From the NCBI RefSeq assembly GCF_018873765.1, contig NC_057916.1:26087001-26151000 (forward strand): a stretch of 64,000 nt of DNA, written 5' to 3'. Below, piece by piece: positions 32,160 to 44,900 of this stretch. Each line of letters starts with the position of its first letter. Position 1 is the stretch's first letter. The DNA comes from Telopea speciosissima. Its lineage: Eukaryota > Streptophyta > Magnoliopsida > Proteales > Proteaceae. The position numbers and the translations under genes were made by a program. Below the pieces are notes generated by a model. That model saw nothing but the letters and a program-made list of their open reading frames with translations, searched no databases and was not told where the DNA came from.

Positions 32160-33798
32160 AATCAGTGTTATCTCGGATAGGCCTACAGGTTGTGCTATAA
32201 CAAAGCTCTGCTTCTTCACTGCATACAATGCAGTATGTGACGTCTGGCGAAGTGAAGAAAGGTCATTCTCAGAAACAGTAGCATGCCAGGAATCCAAAGA
32301 ACCATGAAGACTTTGAATCCTCATTTTGTAGCTGTCATAATATCAGATTGAAATCCAGGAAGAAGATACCTGTGAGATGGCTACAAAGGAATTCGTATCA
32401 TAAATCTAATCCACAACTGTTTGGGTTCCCTTGTAGATGTTAATTAAGTCACTGACATGAAGGAAACGATCTATGGTTTAAATCTATGTATGATTCTTTT
32501 TTCATTTAAAAAAGATTGTCAATTAGCGTTGTTTCAAAATGAAAGTATCCTTTAATTGTTTAATTGAATATTTAATTTAAAGCTAACTTAGACTGAGGAA
32601 TTTCTTGAATTAAAATTTCAAAAAGGGAGAAATAATCTAGAAATTATTGCTCTGCAGAATTTGGTATAGGATCCTCCGAACTTGAGATACATATAAAGGA
32701 GGAGATAGAGTAGTCTGTGAAATCAAGTTTATTTTGGGGGAAGAAAATAATCATGTTGACTGCAAACTTTTATGTTATTTTTTATCTTCTGCATGATATA
32801 CTTCGTTCTTGAAACCATTATCTTGCAGTGAAGACATTTGAATTCTTGACAATCAAACAAGGATACATAATGTACACTCTTAAAAGCTTATACATTCATC
32901 AAACAAGCTCTTCATCCATATATTATCAATCTATAACCCCAGAGGTCCCTTAATAAATTAAACCCTTGAAACCCTATCATCCTCTACTCTGTTACTTGAA
33001 TTTAGCCTAAGAACTCCTATCAACCAGCCCCAACCTGCATCCTTCTAGGACATCCCACCTGTTTTATATCTCACCAATTCAAGCACTAAAAGATTTCACA
33101 AAAATTTTAAATGTCATCAGCACAGCACAAATATAAACAAGCTAATAAGATTTTAAACAAACATCCTCATGAAGACTCCAAATATTTATAGAGCTAGGTA
33201 CCTTTAAAGTCATCATGTTTCCTTGTTCATGATAGTAGTGAGGTCCCTTACCAAAAAATGATAAAAGATAGTAGTGAGGTCGAAATAACCTCAATAGTGA
33301 GGATTCAAACGTTGGTAACTGAAGTAGATTCAGAGTCAAGGAAATCTATTATACTCAGTCCAGCTGCTACACAGAACCAATAACCTAGGTTATGTACAGA
33401 AAGTTATATGACTAGACATACTTGGGAAAGATAAAGTGAAAAACAGAAACATTAGCACATTTACCCCTACTTCACATATCACAACTAAAGTTGTAATAGC
33501 AGTACAGGCATTTCATCAAACACGGTAGATGCATTCCGTTTGTACCTGCAAAACACCATTAAAAGAAACGTTAGAGAAGCTGAAGAGCAAAAGCAGACTT
33601 GGAGCTGCGTTTTGAGAAGCTCCCTGGACCTGGAGTCGTTAAGGGAGAAAATTCATATTTCGCCGACGAGGGGTATTTTTGTCAGGACAAGCAATAGCCA
33701 CTCAAAATGGATTACTAGTGCCCTTATAAGAACGCTGGCTCATTTTCTTGAGAGAAATACTACTCGAACCATCCTTCAAGGCTTCAACGCTCCATAAA
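32160..33798. other. Intergenic; 5' flank of the PPR gene
   Basis: No gene seen. Short frames here lack domains. The last 300 bp should contain the PPR promoter, but I see no strong TATA element. Confidence 0.5.
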
Positions 33799-35280
33799 AT
33801 GGTCTTCAGAAAACTGCCAAAACCTATGACCATGTTGAAATCTCTACAGACTCCCTCAGCTATAATCTCTGCAAAAGAAACCCCTAATCTCATCAAACCG
33901 CCAACAAACTATATTGTCCCTCTCCCAAGTGTCTCTCTATCCCTCACTTCTCAAGAGCAGCTCCTGCAATTCCTTAAAACCTATCTTAAACCCCCTTTCA
34001 CTCCTCACGACCTTCTTAATTTCCTCAAGAAAAAGCTGCACTACCACCCCAAATTCACGCAATTTGACCTCCACATTTTCCAATGGGCTTCGGAGATTGA
34101 TTCTTTCCGCCATGACCACTTTACTTATGAGTGGATGATCAAAACACTAGCAATCACCGACAGGTTTAATGATCTCCAATCTGTCCTAGAAGGTATGATA
34201 TCAAACCCATGTCCATGCTCCGATGGAATATTTTCATGCCCTAGGACAGAACCCATCTTCAGATTTGTTATTAATTCTTACTGTAGATCTGGACGGTTAG
34301 CTGAGGCGTTGTTTGCGTTTGAGAATATGCGGAAATTAATCGATGGAAAACCTAGTGTCGTTATCTATAATATATTGATCAATGGGTTTGTGAGATCAAG
34401 ACAACATGAGAAAGCTTTAGAATTATATGGTAGGATGCTTAAGGATAAGGTTAAACCGGATGTAGTCACCTTCAATATATTGATAAGTAGCAACTGTCGG
34501 AATTCGCAGTTTGAGCTGGCTCTGGATGTGTTTAAAGAAATGAGAATTAAGGGTTGTAACCCTAATGTGGTCAGTTTCAATACTCTGATTAAGGGATTTC
34601 TCAGAGAGAAGAAGTTCAAAGAGGGAATTAGTATGGCTTATGAGATGCTTGATCTGGGTTGCGGGTTCTCAAGTGTGACTTGCGAAGTTCTTCTTGATGG
34701 TCTCTGTAGAGAAGGTAGAGTTTTGGAAGCTTGTGATCTCTTGATTGACTTCTCAAGAAAAGGAGCTGTACCTGATGAGTTCGACTTCTTAAATGTTATT
34801 GAGGGGCTCTGTGTGAAAGGCAAGGTTGATAGAGCGCTGGAAATGGTGGATGAGTTGTGGGCAAAAGGAAAGTTCCCGAGTCCGGTTGCTTGCACTACAT
34901 TGATAGAAGGTCTGAGGGGAGCAGGAAAGATAGAGGAAGCGTTCACATTGATGGAGAGAATGCTAAAAGAGGAGATTGTACCAGATAGTGTAACATATAA
35001 CTGTCTTCTCCAAGCTCTCTGCAATGCAGGAAGAACAGCAAATGCAAATAAATTGAAGATATTAGCTTCAAAAAAGGGTTTGGAGCCTGATGGTGCAACA
35101 TATAATATATTGGTTTCTGGGTATTCCAGAGAAGGTAGAAGGAAGGAGGGGGAAGTGTTGTTGGAGGAGATGTTGGATAAAGGATTTATTCCTGATCTTG
35201 CTAGTTATAACAGGCTACTGGATGGGCTTTGTGATGGAAAGAAATTTGTTATTCACCAAAGAACCGTCAGGGGTGGGTGA
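33799..35280 (+). CDS. P-type pentatricopeptide repeat protein, 493 aa
   Basis: A single-exon gene. I chose the ATG at 33,799 because the frame upstream has no other ATG. The N-terminus (MVFRKLPKPMTMLKSLQ) is basic and Ser/Thr-containing, as expected for a mitochondrial or plastid transit peptide. A leading helical part follows (about 50-150). From about residue 153 there are nine tandem 35-residue PPR motifs, for example YNILINGFVRSRQHEKALEL, VTFNILIS...ALDVFKEM and YNCLLQALCNAGR. No E, E+ or DYW domain follows, so it is P-class: RNA stabilisation, splicing or translation in an organelle rather than editing. Length and layout recall the Arabidopsis At2g36240 type (from memory). The C-terminus ends inside a last partial motif. 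No frameshift is present. Confidence 0.92.
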   Translation: MVFRKLPKPMTMLKSLQTPSAIISAKETPNLIKPPTNYIVPLPSVSLSLTSQEQLLQFLKTYLKPPFTPHDLLNFLKKKLHYHPKFTQFDLHIFQWASEIDSFRHDHFTYEWMIKTLAITDRFNDLQSVLEGMISNPCPCSDGIFSCPRTEPIFRFVINSYCRSGRLAEALFAFENMRKLIDGKPSVVIYNILINGFVRSRQHEKALELYGRMLKDKVKPDVVTFNILISSNCRNSQFELALDVFKEMRIKGCNPNVVSFNTLIKGFLREKKFKEGISMAYEMLDLGCGFSSVTCEVLLDGLCREGRVLEACDLLIDFSRKGAVPDEFDFLNVIEGLCVKGKVDRALEMVDELWAKGKFPSPVACTTLIEGLRGAGKIEEAFTLMERMLKEEIVPDSVTYNCLLQALCNAGRTANANKLKILASKKGLEPDGATYNILVSGYSREGRRKEGEVLLEEMLDKGFIPDLASYNRLLDGLCDGKKFVIHQRTVRGG

Positions 35281-37584
35281 ACAGAAAAAAAAAATCTGCA
35301 TTTGTACTGCACTAACCATTTTGGAGTTTGGACATTAATGGGTTCTGATGAAGTGGAATTGGTCTGCAGCAGGCTACTTTGCCTCTTATATATGTAACGT
35401 TTAATATGAAGAAGAGATCTTACGAGGAAAAGACACACAATTGAGTACTTATTTAGAGGTCTATTTGATCCTTGGAAGGTGATGAATCAAAATAACAGGG
35501 AAACAGAGAAAGTCAATAGGAGTCCATTCTTGTCGTTCATTCTAAATGAGGTATGTTCTTACGCGGTTGTGGCCTTCTTTCAGTGCCATTCGTATGATGC
35601 AATTGTAACCATGAATAACCTGGACTTATAGAATGGTCTATAGATTGTAAAGCTGAGGGAAAATGTGAAGTTTTCCTCATGGGTTTTGGAACCATTTGTT
35701 GGTGGAGAGAAGGTAACAGCATAAGCAACAACAGCACATGTTCTTGAATATGACTGGGAAGTACTCTATATAGAATGATCGAACAGTTGAACTCATTCTT
35801 TCTGTGAATTGGAGCTGCATTTGCTTGGGTCACCCAGGTAGCTCATTTGTTCCTGAAACTGAAGGAAATTTCTGATTGAGGCGCGATGGAAATGTACTTA
35901 ATGTCATTAAGAGTGCCTGGGGAAGTGGTGTTTATTGAATCTCGTGTTAATGTATTGCTTAGAATTGTCCTTGTTGACTGTTGAGTTTGTCCATTACAAA
36001 TGTATAGATTTTCTCTTTGATAATTCCTCGAATATGTGATTATTTTTTGAATAAATACATATTAGAAAATCCAATTGGTCTTGAGTGATATGGTAGTGTG
36101 GGTACTTGCAGTTATAAATTTGAGCACAAATCCAGCAAAAAGTTTGTCCGACTGAAATGGATGCTTTGTAGAAGAAAGTTAAAAAAGAAAAACAAAGTAA
36201 TGGAAAAACAAAGTAACGCCCATGTTTATATGCAAGTATGGAAAAACATTCCAGTACACAACGTGGAATGGTGATTTGGAAAGTCTGATCATTGGATGTT
36301 TAGGAAATATATGGATTGGCAAAATATCCGCTTTCAGACTAAGATTCAATATATCCTTTCATATGTAGGCATATCATCCCGGCTATGTCCATACACCCCA
36401 TTGCAGTTCCTTGGTAGTTCCTGGTTTTCTCAATACCTTGTCTTGCCAATATGCAAACTCGAATAGAGCTGAAACTTCACAAATCAGCAAAAGACCTTGG
36501 GTCTACCTATACACAAATTTTCAGCTCCACCTGAATTGCTAAGTGACATTTATTAAAAGGGCTTATTGTTTTACTTCTGACCGAGGGCAGAGCTCCCGCT
36601 CCCATAAGTTTTAACTTATAATGTAACAAACAGTAGAGAAGTACCTATACCCCTCGTATACAGTATACCTAGCCTGAAAAAACCTACTGTTTTATATATC
36701 CATGGGACTTATCAAAGTATGGGAATGGCTATTTCAATTCAGTTTTCTTAGTTATTCCTCTTCAAGTTTTTAAGCACTGAAATGAAATCTTTAGCCTAAA
36801 TCAAGCAAAGCAGAGGTGGGATTCAAGTGCCAGCTATATCAGTTGGTAGTCCTACGCATGTTGCTGTTGGCTAAACCTGGGATCAAATTCTGCCTTCACT
36901 TTTCACAACTTGTGCCTCTCCTCTCCCCATCTTGTGGTGCGCAATGTGTCTTCCTCTCCCACTTGGCTGCAACGAAACAAATAAGTGAGAATAAGCCTTT
37001 CTTACCAGGTACTTCATTTTCTAATTTGGAATTTTGAAACTTACTTTGGGATGTTAAAGATCTAATTCTAAGAATTCAATATGTTTGTTTGTGATGCCTT
37101 TTTGATATAATTCATGTGAGATCAGAATTAGCTATATTAATAGTTCGTGTTCCATAAACCAGAATTAAAAGTAAGGTACAATCAATTGATGTTTGTTTAG
37201 TGATTCCTTATATTGATAGTTTGTGTTCGGTGCAGTGTTAATACTTATCTTTGGATCATTCCTCTTCCACTTTGACTTCAAGAAAGCAGTCAGGTTTGGT
37301 TCTATGCAGTTCTTTAGATCTGATTTGAAGTGAGAGGATTAGAAGATTGGGCTAAAAGCTATATAGAGCTTAAGCAGATGAATGAAAAACCAGAAGGTCA
37401 ATTGCCAATCTTTTTCTCAAGGTGCAGTGATCATGTGGTGAATTTTGGAATGCTCACAACTGATTTTTTTTTTCTTTTCAATACAATTTTTGTGACCCAT
37501 CTCATATAATTTAAGGGTGAAAAGCATCATGATTGTTTGTACCTTTAGAATACAAGGAATGGTGTTGCTGTTCATTGTTCTCTT
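35281..37584. other. 3' flank of the PPR gene; no gene seen
   Basis: Only short frames without recognisable domains. The first few hundred bases are probably the 3' UTR. Confidence 0.5.
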
Positions 37585-38035
37585 GCTCCCTTTGGGGTAT
37601 TTGAAAATTAATGTTGATAGGGGCTAAGAATGGTAAGGAGCTGCTGTAGCTGTGATCAGAGATGACTGATGATAATTTTTGAGGGCCTTGGAGGAGTTGT
37701 AGATCTGAATCCCCTGAAGAAATTGCAGCTCTAGCAATTAAGATTGCTCTGCATATTTGTGTAAGAGAAAATCTAAGGTGACATTGGAGAGTGATGCTTT
37801 GACAGTAGTAGAAGACATTTAACAGTTGAGATGTTGATCCACCTTGGAAAGCAAGACATCTAGTTTTGGATTTTGGGAGCTTCTAACAAAGTTGCATGAT
37901 GTACAAGTTTCCTACAAATCCATGAAATCAAATGAGTGTGCTCAACGGCTTGCAAAGTTAAGTGTAAAGAATTGTAATCGGAACTCATCTTGGTATGATG
38001 TAACTTCATGGTTATCCTCAGCATTGCTTGATGGT
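37585..38035 (+). pseudogene. LINE RNase H-like domain remnant
   Basis: Broken forward frames read 'LKINVDRG' (the K-x-N-x-D-G start), 'VTLESDALTVVEDI' (the L-E-S-D-A-x-x-V motif) and 'SNECAQRLAKLS' (the N-x-x-A-x-x-L-A-K end). These are in the order of the RVT_3 RNase H-like domain, with several stops between. It is directly followed by a MITE. Confidence 0.65.
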
Positions 38036-38500
38036 AACTTTTATTCGGAAAAAAGAATGTTGCCTGGTAGTAGTGTGGCTTTGTGCTCACACGCACAAAA
38101 CTACCATTCATCCTTGTGAAATTAAAAATCTCATTCATGTTGATGCCCGTATGGGATTAAAATCCTCTCCAACTCTTGACATGTGCAGTGTGGTGCAGTT
38201 TGGGGGTAGGATATCGCCACCTGGCAAGCGTGACATCTAATGGTTCGAGCTCAATTCAACCAGTTTTTTTTTTTTTTTTTTTTTTTCTTTCTTCTTGAGC
38301 TTGGACTGTTGGATGTTGCACCTACCAGGTGGGTGACATCCCAACCCCAAATTGTACCGCACTGAACTGTACCGCATTGCATTTTCAAAGAATTGGAGAG
38401 GATTTTTTTTCTGCCTATACGTACACTCTCATTGGCCTAGCCCTGGTGCAAGGGCTACACGACCAGACAGCGATTTCTTGTCTTTTTTTTATTTTTGCAT
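38036..38500. mobile_element. MITE of the 14,097 family, split by a second MITE
   Basis: The left part (TTGCCTGGTAGTAGTGTGGC...TCATGTTGATGCCCGTATG) and the right part (ACACTCTCATTGGCCTAGCC..GGTGCAAGGGCTACACGACC..) are the two halves of one family member. The 260 bp between them are a nested hairpin. Confidence 0.7.
38153..38412. mobile_element. Nested hairpin MITE with poly(T) loop
   Basis: The left arm AAAATCCTCTCCAACTCTT, continuing through GTGGTGCAGTTTGGGG and ATCGCCACCTGG, pairs with the right arm that runs backwards from GGAGAGGATTTTTT. The loop contains a run of more than 20 T. The arms are about 100 bp. The flanking 9-mers GCCCGTATG and GCCTATACG agree at only 6 of 9. Confidence 0.75.
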
Positions 38501-38620
38501 TAAATATTAAAGGTGGTAAGCATTACTTTACCAAAAAAAAAGGTAAGCATTGTCCAATCTTCAGCCCGCGATTGTAGAAGGGTAAATCAATAAATTGAAC
38601 CATAGAGCATCTCCTGTGAC

Positions 38621-38670
38621 GGTGTGAGAGTGTGAGAGTGTGAGGGTGTGAGAGTGTGAGAGTGTGAGAA
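38621..38670 (+). repeat. Minisatellite, 8-bp unit GTGTGAGA
   Basis: Six imperfect units of GTGTGAGA/GTGTGAGG about 260 bp upstream of the At5g03900-like start codon. Confidence 0.9.
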
Positions 38671-38898
38671 TGAGACACATGACTCGCGAAATGGAATGGA
38701 TCCGACGCGTCCGTTGTGTAGAATTTTGTTGGTTACCGGGTGAGTTTGATAGCGTCGCTCGCACCAGATCCCGAATCCAAAAGAGAGAATTTTCAAGTCA
38801 AAAGACATCCAAAAACCGAAAACTTGAACCACTCGATATCAAGGAATCTTGATAGAAGGCTTCTCCCTCTCTTCCCCTATTCACTCGAAGTCTCATCC

Positions 38899-38913
38899 AT
38901 GTCGAAATCTTGA
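38899..38913 (+). promoter_or_regulatory. Short upstream ORF (4 codons) before the At5g03900-like start
   Basis: ATG TCG AAA TCT TGA ends 14 bases before the presumed main ATG at 38,928. If it is in the mRNA it could reduce or regulate translation. The transcription start is unknown. Confidence 0.4.
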
Positions 38914-38927
38914 AACTCTTATCAGTG

Positions 38928-41900
38928 ATGGCCTCCATAGCCACCTGTTTCTCGGTGACAGCGAAGACGAAGTCCAGCCATAGTTCTTGTCACACCCTCT
39001 CTTTAAAATCTTCGATATTTTGTAGTTCTCTACGTTTTAATTCTTCGAGCTTTCAGACTTCAATTCTGCTTCAGAATGCCTATAGATTTCAGAACCCGAG
39101 AGTTCCATTTCCTGTTATTAGAGCAGGCATCGAAATTCCTGATGCAATTAAACCTGGTAATTCTGTCGAAACCGATAAGCTGCCGTCAGATGTTCGAAAT
39201 CGAGCAATGGAGGCTGTTGATTCCTGTGGAGGCAGAGTTCCTATCGGAGACGTGGCAAGTAAAGCAGGTCTCAAGTTGAATGAAGCTCAGAAAGCATTGC
39301 AGGCGCTTGCCGCAGATGCTGGTGGATTTTTGGAGGTACTTCTTGGGAATTATGTACTCCCCCGTTCGTATTTTTCTTAGTTTTGAGCTGGAACGGAACT
39401 TGTTTTCATGGTTTTCTATATGGAGATCAATTTTTCGTTCCTACGAATTTATGCTATTCTTTTGCAGGGGCTGATTTTGCCAATTTGAAAAGGGGGAAAA
39501 TATAATTTAAACTACATTAGATAATTTTCTTATTTGAAGACTTGGTTTTGCTGCGTTTGCTACTTTGAATTATTACTTCCACTAGCATGCTTTGAACTTC
39601 ACGGCGGGAATAAATTAATAATGGCTGCAAAGAAGCTTCAAATAAAGAATTGAACTTCACAGTACAAAATGGAAGAGTTTTAATTTAAGTATCAGAATTT
39701 GAATACACACGTCCATTTAAGAAATATTACCATGACTAGAAGCTAATGGATTCTCACGACTTTGGCGAAGTGAGCTATTCAAAACTTGGAAACAGCTGTG
39801 GTTACGTGCGTTTATTTTATAGCACTAGTACGGGTAGAAAATTATTAAATGGACAAATGGTATAACTCTACACTTGGGATGAGATTTTGTTGAGTTTAAT
39901 GGCGTCTAATTTGTTTTTATCGTTACAACTCTGGCTAATGGAAGAAATAATTCCTGACAGTGTAAACTATTAGTCACTGATCTCTGTGAAGATGCTCCTT
40001 GTTATGTTTGCAATGTACTGCAAATAACTTATTGATCGTTCCAAACTATTGAGAACTTCCTTGTAATAGATTTATAGGGCAGAATGTGAATAGCAATAGA
40101 AAATTCAAGAGCATTAGTATGAATAACAGCAGAAAATTTAAGAGCATTTTTTATGTTATTTTTCTTCTTGGATGAAATTTTATTAACAGAAGAGAAATTA
40201 CATCTATAATGGTCTAGCATGACGAAGTTTGGTTAGGCGCAACTGAAAGGCTACTACTGCTGAAAAGAACAATCTAATAATGAGCATAACTCTAGGGACT
40301 TTCTTCTTCAGTGCCTGTAGTTAGCTTTAGGCAAGTACCGAACAAAACGATGTAACATTAAGCTAGTCACTATCACTTGTGGAAAAGCCTAAAGCCATTA
40401 TAGTTCGTCACTTCGTCTGTTGGAATTTGATGCTCTAGCCAAGCTTTAGAAAACCTTAAAAACCTCTTCTTTGAATTTTTTGGGAACTTGTCTGATACTA
40501 CCAATAACAGAATCTTTTGCCAGAAAAAAAAAATAAAAATAGCAGAATCTCTATGAAAGTTCATTTGAATTGAGGTCCAAGCAATCATTCTCTGGCTTTT
40601 CTTAATATTTCATAAATGGAGTCATGAAATGGCAAAAGAAATAATTGTAATAAATAAATGGGAGAGGGTTGGGCACGCTGCTGGCTTTCCTGGAGCTAGC
40701 GGCCGTGCCCAATAGAGAGGGTGGGAAGGGGAGGGCAGGGGGGTCATTTCCATAGGGGGTGGTAGAGAGACAGACTCAGGCTGGGCACAGCGCCAGCCGC
40801 CAGCGTGCCCAGCCTTTACCCTAAATAAATAAATATGAGGAACATACAATGTCGATCATTCACAAAATAATGTCTGGGAAGAAATAGCAATGTTGTATGT
40901 GGATACACACTGAACAAGATGTTTTGAACCATATGTTCAGCAAAAAGTTCCAAAGCACAAATGTTTTTAATAATGTGGGGAAGTTTTAGGAATTTCCCTC
41001 TTCTTCACCCTGACTACTAGCATTGCTTGAGGCCGATTCTACAAGGATAGGATCCTAGAAGTCTTTTTAAGTTCCATTCAATTGATAAGGGCAGGGGCCT
41101 CCTTATTGTTAGTCAACATACCTGCATGTTCAAAGAGAATGTAAATATTCCTACCTTTTTTATGATTTCTTTTTAATTTCTCTCTGAATTCCCAATGTAA
41201 AATTTTGAAATATTTGAGTTTTTTGAAGTTTAGAACCCATTCTATAAGCATAATCTCTATACTTTCCACAAACTTGCTTTGTGGGCCTAGGTTTCTGTGA
41301 ACCAGTCTCCAGTTTCTTTCTTGATTCCTCCAAAGAAACAGTACTGAAAACATTTACAGAAATTTACTTCTCTTTCTTCCATATGTATCATCTGTGCATC
41401 GGTTGACCAAATACACCAATTTCTGTGGGGAACCCTTTGACTGCCTTCAAGGGATAGCAAATATCTCCACAGTAACCTCAAGTTTGCAATGTATGATATT
41501 TTGAATCTTCTCCTCATCTTTTGCCAGGATGATGGGCATATTTTTCTGGATTTTAATGTTACTGTGAACCAAATGGTCCTGGTCCACCATAAAATAGCTA
41601 CTAGGGGCCTGAAGTTTATTTTCCAGTACTCTCAATTAGGTTGATCATTTGGTTTATCATCTTAGATTGGTTTCTGTTATTGCTAAGGAAGATGAACAGT
41701 TTTGACATGCAATATTAGAAGCATTCTTTATCATGCCATTCAAAATTTAATGCGACTTCACGTCATTTATTTCCGTGTTCATGCATCTAGAAACTGATGC
41801 ATACATTATGACCCTCCCCAGACCCCACAGTGGTGGGAGCCTCGTGCACTGCATACGCCCCTTTTTATGCATCTAGAAACTGAAGAATTTGGATTTCATA

Positions 41901-44900
41901 GGTCAGAGACCTTTTTCGAATGGCAGCATTTGAAAGGATAGGCTACATTTTTGTGTTTTTAATATTCTTTGGGTCTTTGTAGTTCTTGATTTCGTAAGTG
42001 CAATCCTTTTTAAGATCGTGTTGACAGGTTTCAGATGAAGGAGATGTACTTTATGTTTTCTCAAAGGATTATCGCTCAAAGCTTTATGCCAAATCTTTCA
42101 GGATGAGAGTTGAACCTTTGCTTGGAAAAGCACAGGTATTGATAACTCCTTAAATGTTACTTAGACATTAATGAATACTATGAGTTTTATTCTTCTTATT
42201 AAAATATATGATGGAGGCTGATCTGTCTTTTTACAGTCTGCAGTTGAGTACTTAATAAGGGTATCCTTCGGGACAGCCCTGATTGCTTCAATTGTTCTTG
42301 TCTACACTACAATCATTGCTCTTCTATCAAGTAGAAGGTATATTGTTTCGGCCTAAATACTTATGCTCCTTGCACTCTTTTAGCTGCATTTGGATTCAAT
42401 GAAGATTTCAAGATTTGAGATCTGCTAAGCTCCATATTCTGGTATTAGAATATGATTTCTGGGCTTATTTTGGGAATCAGCATTATTTGGAATAGATAAT
42501 TGTAAACCTTTATTCATAAAAACAGACCTTCAACCAGACAGTTGGAGGTTTTAGTTTGGGGTTTCAACTGGTGACTGGTAATCGATGATCAGTGATCAGC
42601 ACTCCGCGACCAGTGACACCAGACAGTGGGAGGTTTGGGTTGGGATAGGTTTTATCAGGAGAAGGCTGCTATCTCCAAATCCATCTCAGGGTGTATATTG
42701 AAATAACAATGGTGTATGTGAATTCAGAACATTTTATTTGAGGGGTTAAAATGCTGTCGTCAGTTTAGCAAGGAATCCTGGCATTCTATTTCCACCTGCA
42801 CTCCTCCGCAAAGCTATACGAATGGTGGTACTGGGGCCAATCCAAACAGTATCTTCATCTATTTCATAGTTGTCCCAGTGTCTAGGCGACCCTAGATGTT
42901 GGAGGGGGGCCTGGACGACTTGACAACTACGATCTATCATGTATTGATGGCGCATCTTGATCTTTCCCTTTTCTCTAGTTATCTCATGTTAATATTTTTA
43001 GTTTCTTCCCCCTTTGAACCAAATGTAACAGGAAGATATTGGCTACATGAACTTTTTATATCTTTCGTTGGTGACAGTGAAGAAGACAACCATGGAAGAC
43101 GTGGTGGCAGGTCATATGATTCAGGCTTCACTTTTTTCTTTCGTCCATCCGATTTGTTTTGGTAATATTTTCTAAGTCTGACATAATCTTGATTTCTAAT
43201 TTTTTAGCATCTATCAGTTTTAACTATATGTGGTAACTCCTTAAGCATGTGTTATATGTAGTGGTCATTTTTTGGCCTATTCCTGAACATTTAAGTGAAG
43301 TTTCTTTATAGAGTAGATAAAAAGATCTGAAAATTTTTAGAATGTTTTTGAAAGAGTGTTGATGTATACATTGACGCTGCCCTTCCCCAACAGTTCGAGC
43401 TTTTAGGTGAAACGGTAGCGAACATGGTATCAAAGCAGGGAGGTCAAATGTTCGACTCCTGGGAAATGCATCGGGATCTTGGCCTGCACGTGCAGGGGAG
43501 TGTTGATAGATACATTGACGCTGCCCTTCCTTAAAAGTTCAAGCTTTTAGGTGAAACGGTAGCGAACAAAGAGTAACCTATAAATCTCAAACTATTTTGT
43601 TTGATCTCCCTATACTTTGAGAAGAGATCCAGGGAATTGATAATCGCCCATAGATTGCAATAATTATAACTCAAAAAAAATAAAAGTAGGGGCGGATCTT
43701 AACTCAAGTGAAACTGGACGTTGATTTTCAACTTCTATTATTTGATGAGTCAAGAATAAGATTTTGTAAGATAAGTTGTCTAGTGGGCGAGCCTTGGCGC
43801 AACGGTTAAGTTGCGCTATTGCAACCATCAAGATGAGGGTTTAAAACATAGAAACAACCTCTCTGCGAAGTGGGGTTAAGCCTCTCCTAGACCCTGCAGT
43901 AGCAGGAGCCTCGTGCACTGGGACTCTCTCTTTTAAGTGATCTACTATACTGTTGAGGCCTAAAAGATCTCATGCAGACACTAGCTTGCAAGAAAAGGTA
44001 GACCAGTTGGATCTCATGTCAGAGCTTCTGACATTTGTGAACTTGTTACCAAGAGAAGGCTAGAGAATAAATTTATCTTTGGCTCTTTAGCAAACTAATA
44101 GGAGGGGTCACAGTAATCAAAGGCCCTCACATTCTTTCTAACTAGATGTTCCATAGAGTCACCGGGAATGTGATCTCTTGTCTCTACTATTGAACCGAGG
44201 GCCCTTCTAGCATCCAACATTTTAGGTCTTGGTTTCGCCAGGCCATGAAACCAAGTTCTGCTGAGATCTCGGTGAGTTGGTGTATTTTTTTCCCGTCTTG
44301 ACTCGGTGGTGGGTTTCAGTGGCCATATGGCCAAGATAGGTTCTGAAACTTGACATCCACCCTATTTTAGGCCTTCTAAACACAATGGAAACATTAGTTT
44401 TTACAAATTCAAACCCAAAATGGTACTTTGACTTCGGACCCTAGGTTGGTAGTCTACGGCGTAGGTGAGCTCTACCCTAGGCTATTCCACACAATATTTA
44501 CAACACATATAATTAAAGTAGAGGTGTAAAACAACTTAATTAAGCATTAGGAATTAAAAAAAAATCAAACCATAAACCATTTAAGCATTAGGCATCATAT
44601 TCATAATCATACATGGTGATGGTTTGACGGTTTGTTAATAATTGTTAGAAACTTGGAAAGAGACATAGATTAAACAAATATAAGTGTTAGTGTGTAACAA
44701 GTCCTACCATGCAAGAGTAGCTAGTACTGAAATGAGTGTTGGGCTGGATCATCAAAACGACCATGTTGTTGTCAAATCAAGCTCTGCTCTTCTGTTTTAC
44801 CTAAAACTGTTCTTGAGATGCAATCATAGTTGTCATGGCGTCGCCATGGCGTCCTGGCGTTGGGAGAGGTGGCATATCGAGCTACGCCATGGTGGATGTC

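Noticed and set aside
38621-38670. CRISPR-like array
   Set aside because: The units are 8 bp without spacers, in a plant nuclear genome; it is a minisatellite. No CRISPR array was seen anywhere in the window.
41078-41635. Minus-strand frames as a possible LINE reverse-transcriptase end
   Set aside because: Some Trp/Arg/Asn spacing looked similar, but no ordered motif set could be found, so I did not call it.
43357-43568. The 68-bp direct repeats as a simple tandem duplication
   Set aside because: The TG..CA ends, the primer site and purine tract exactly at the inner borders and the 5-bp flanking repeat together fit an LTR element much better.
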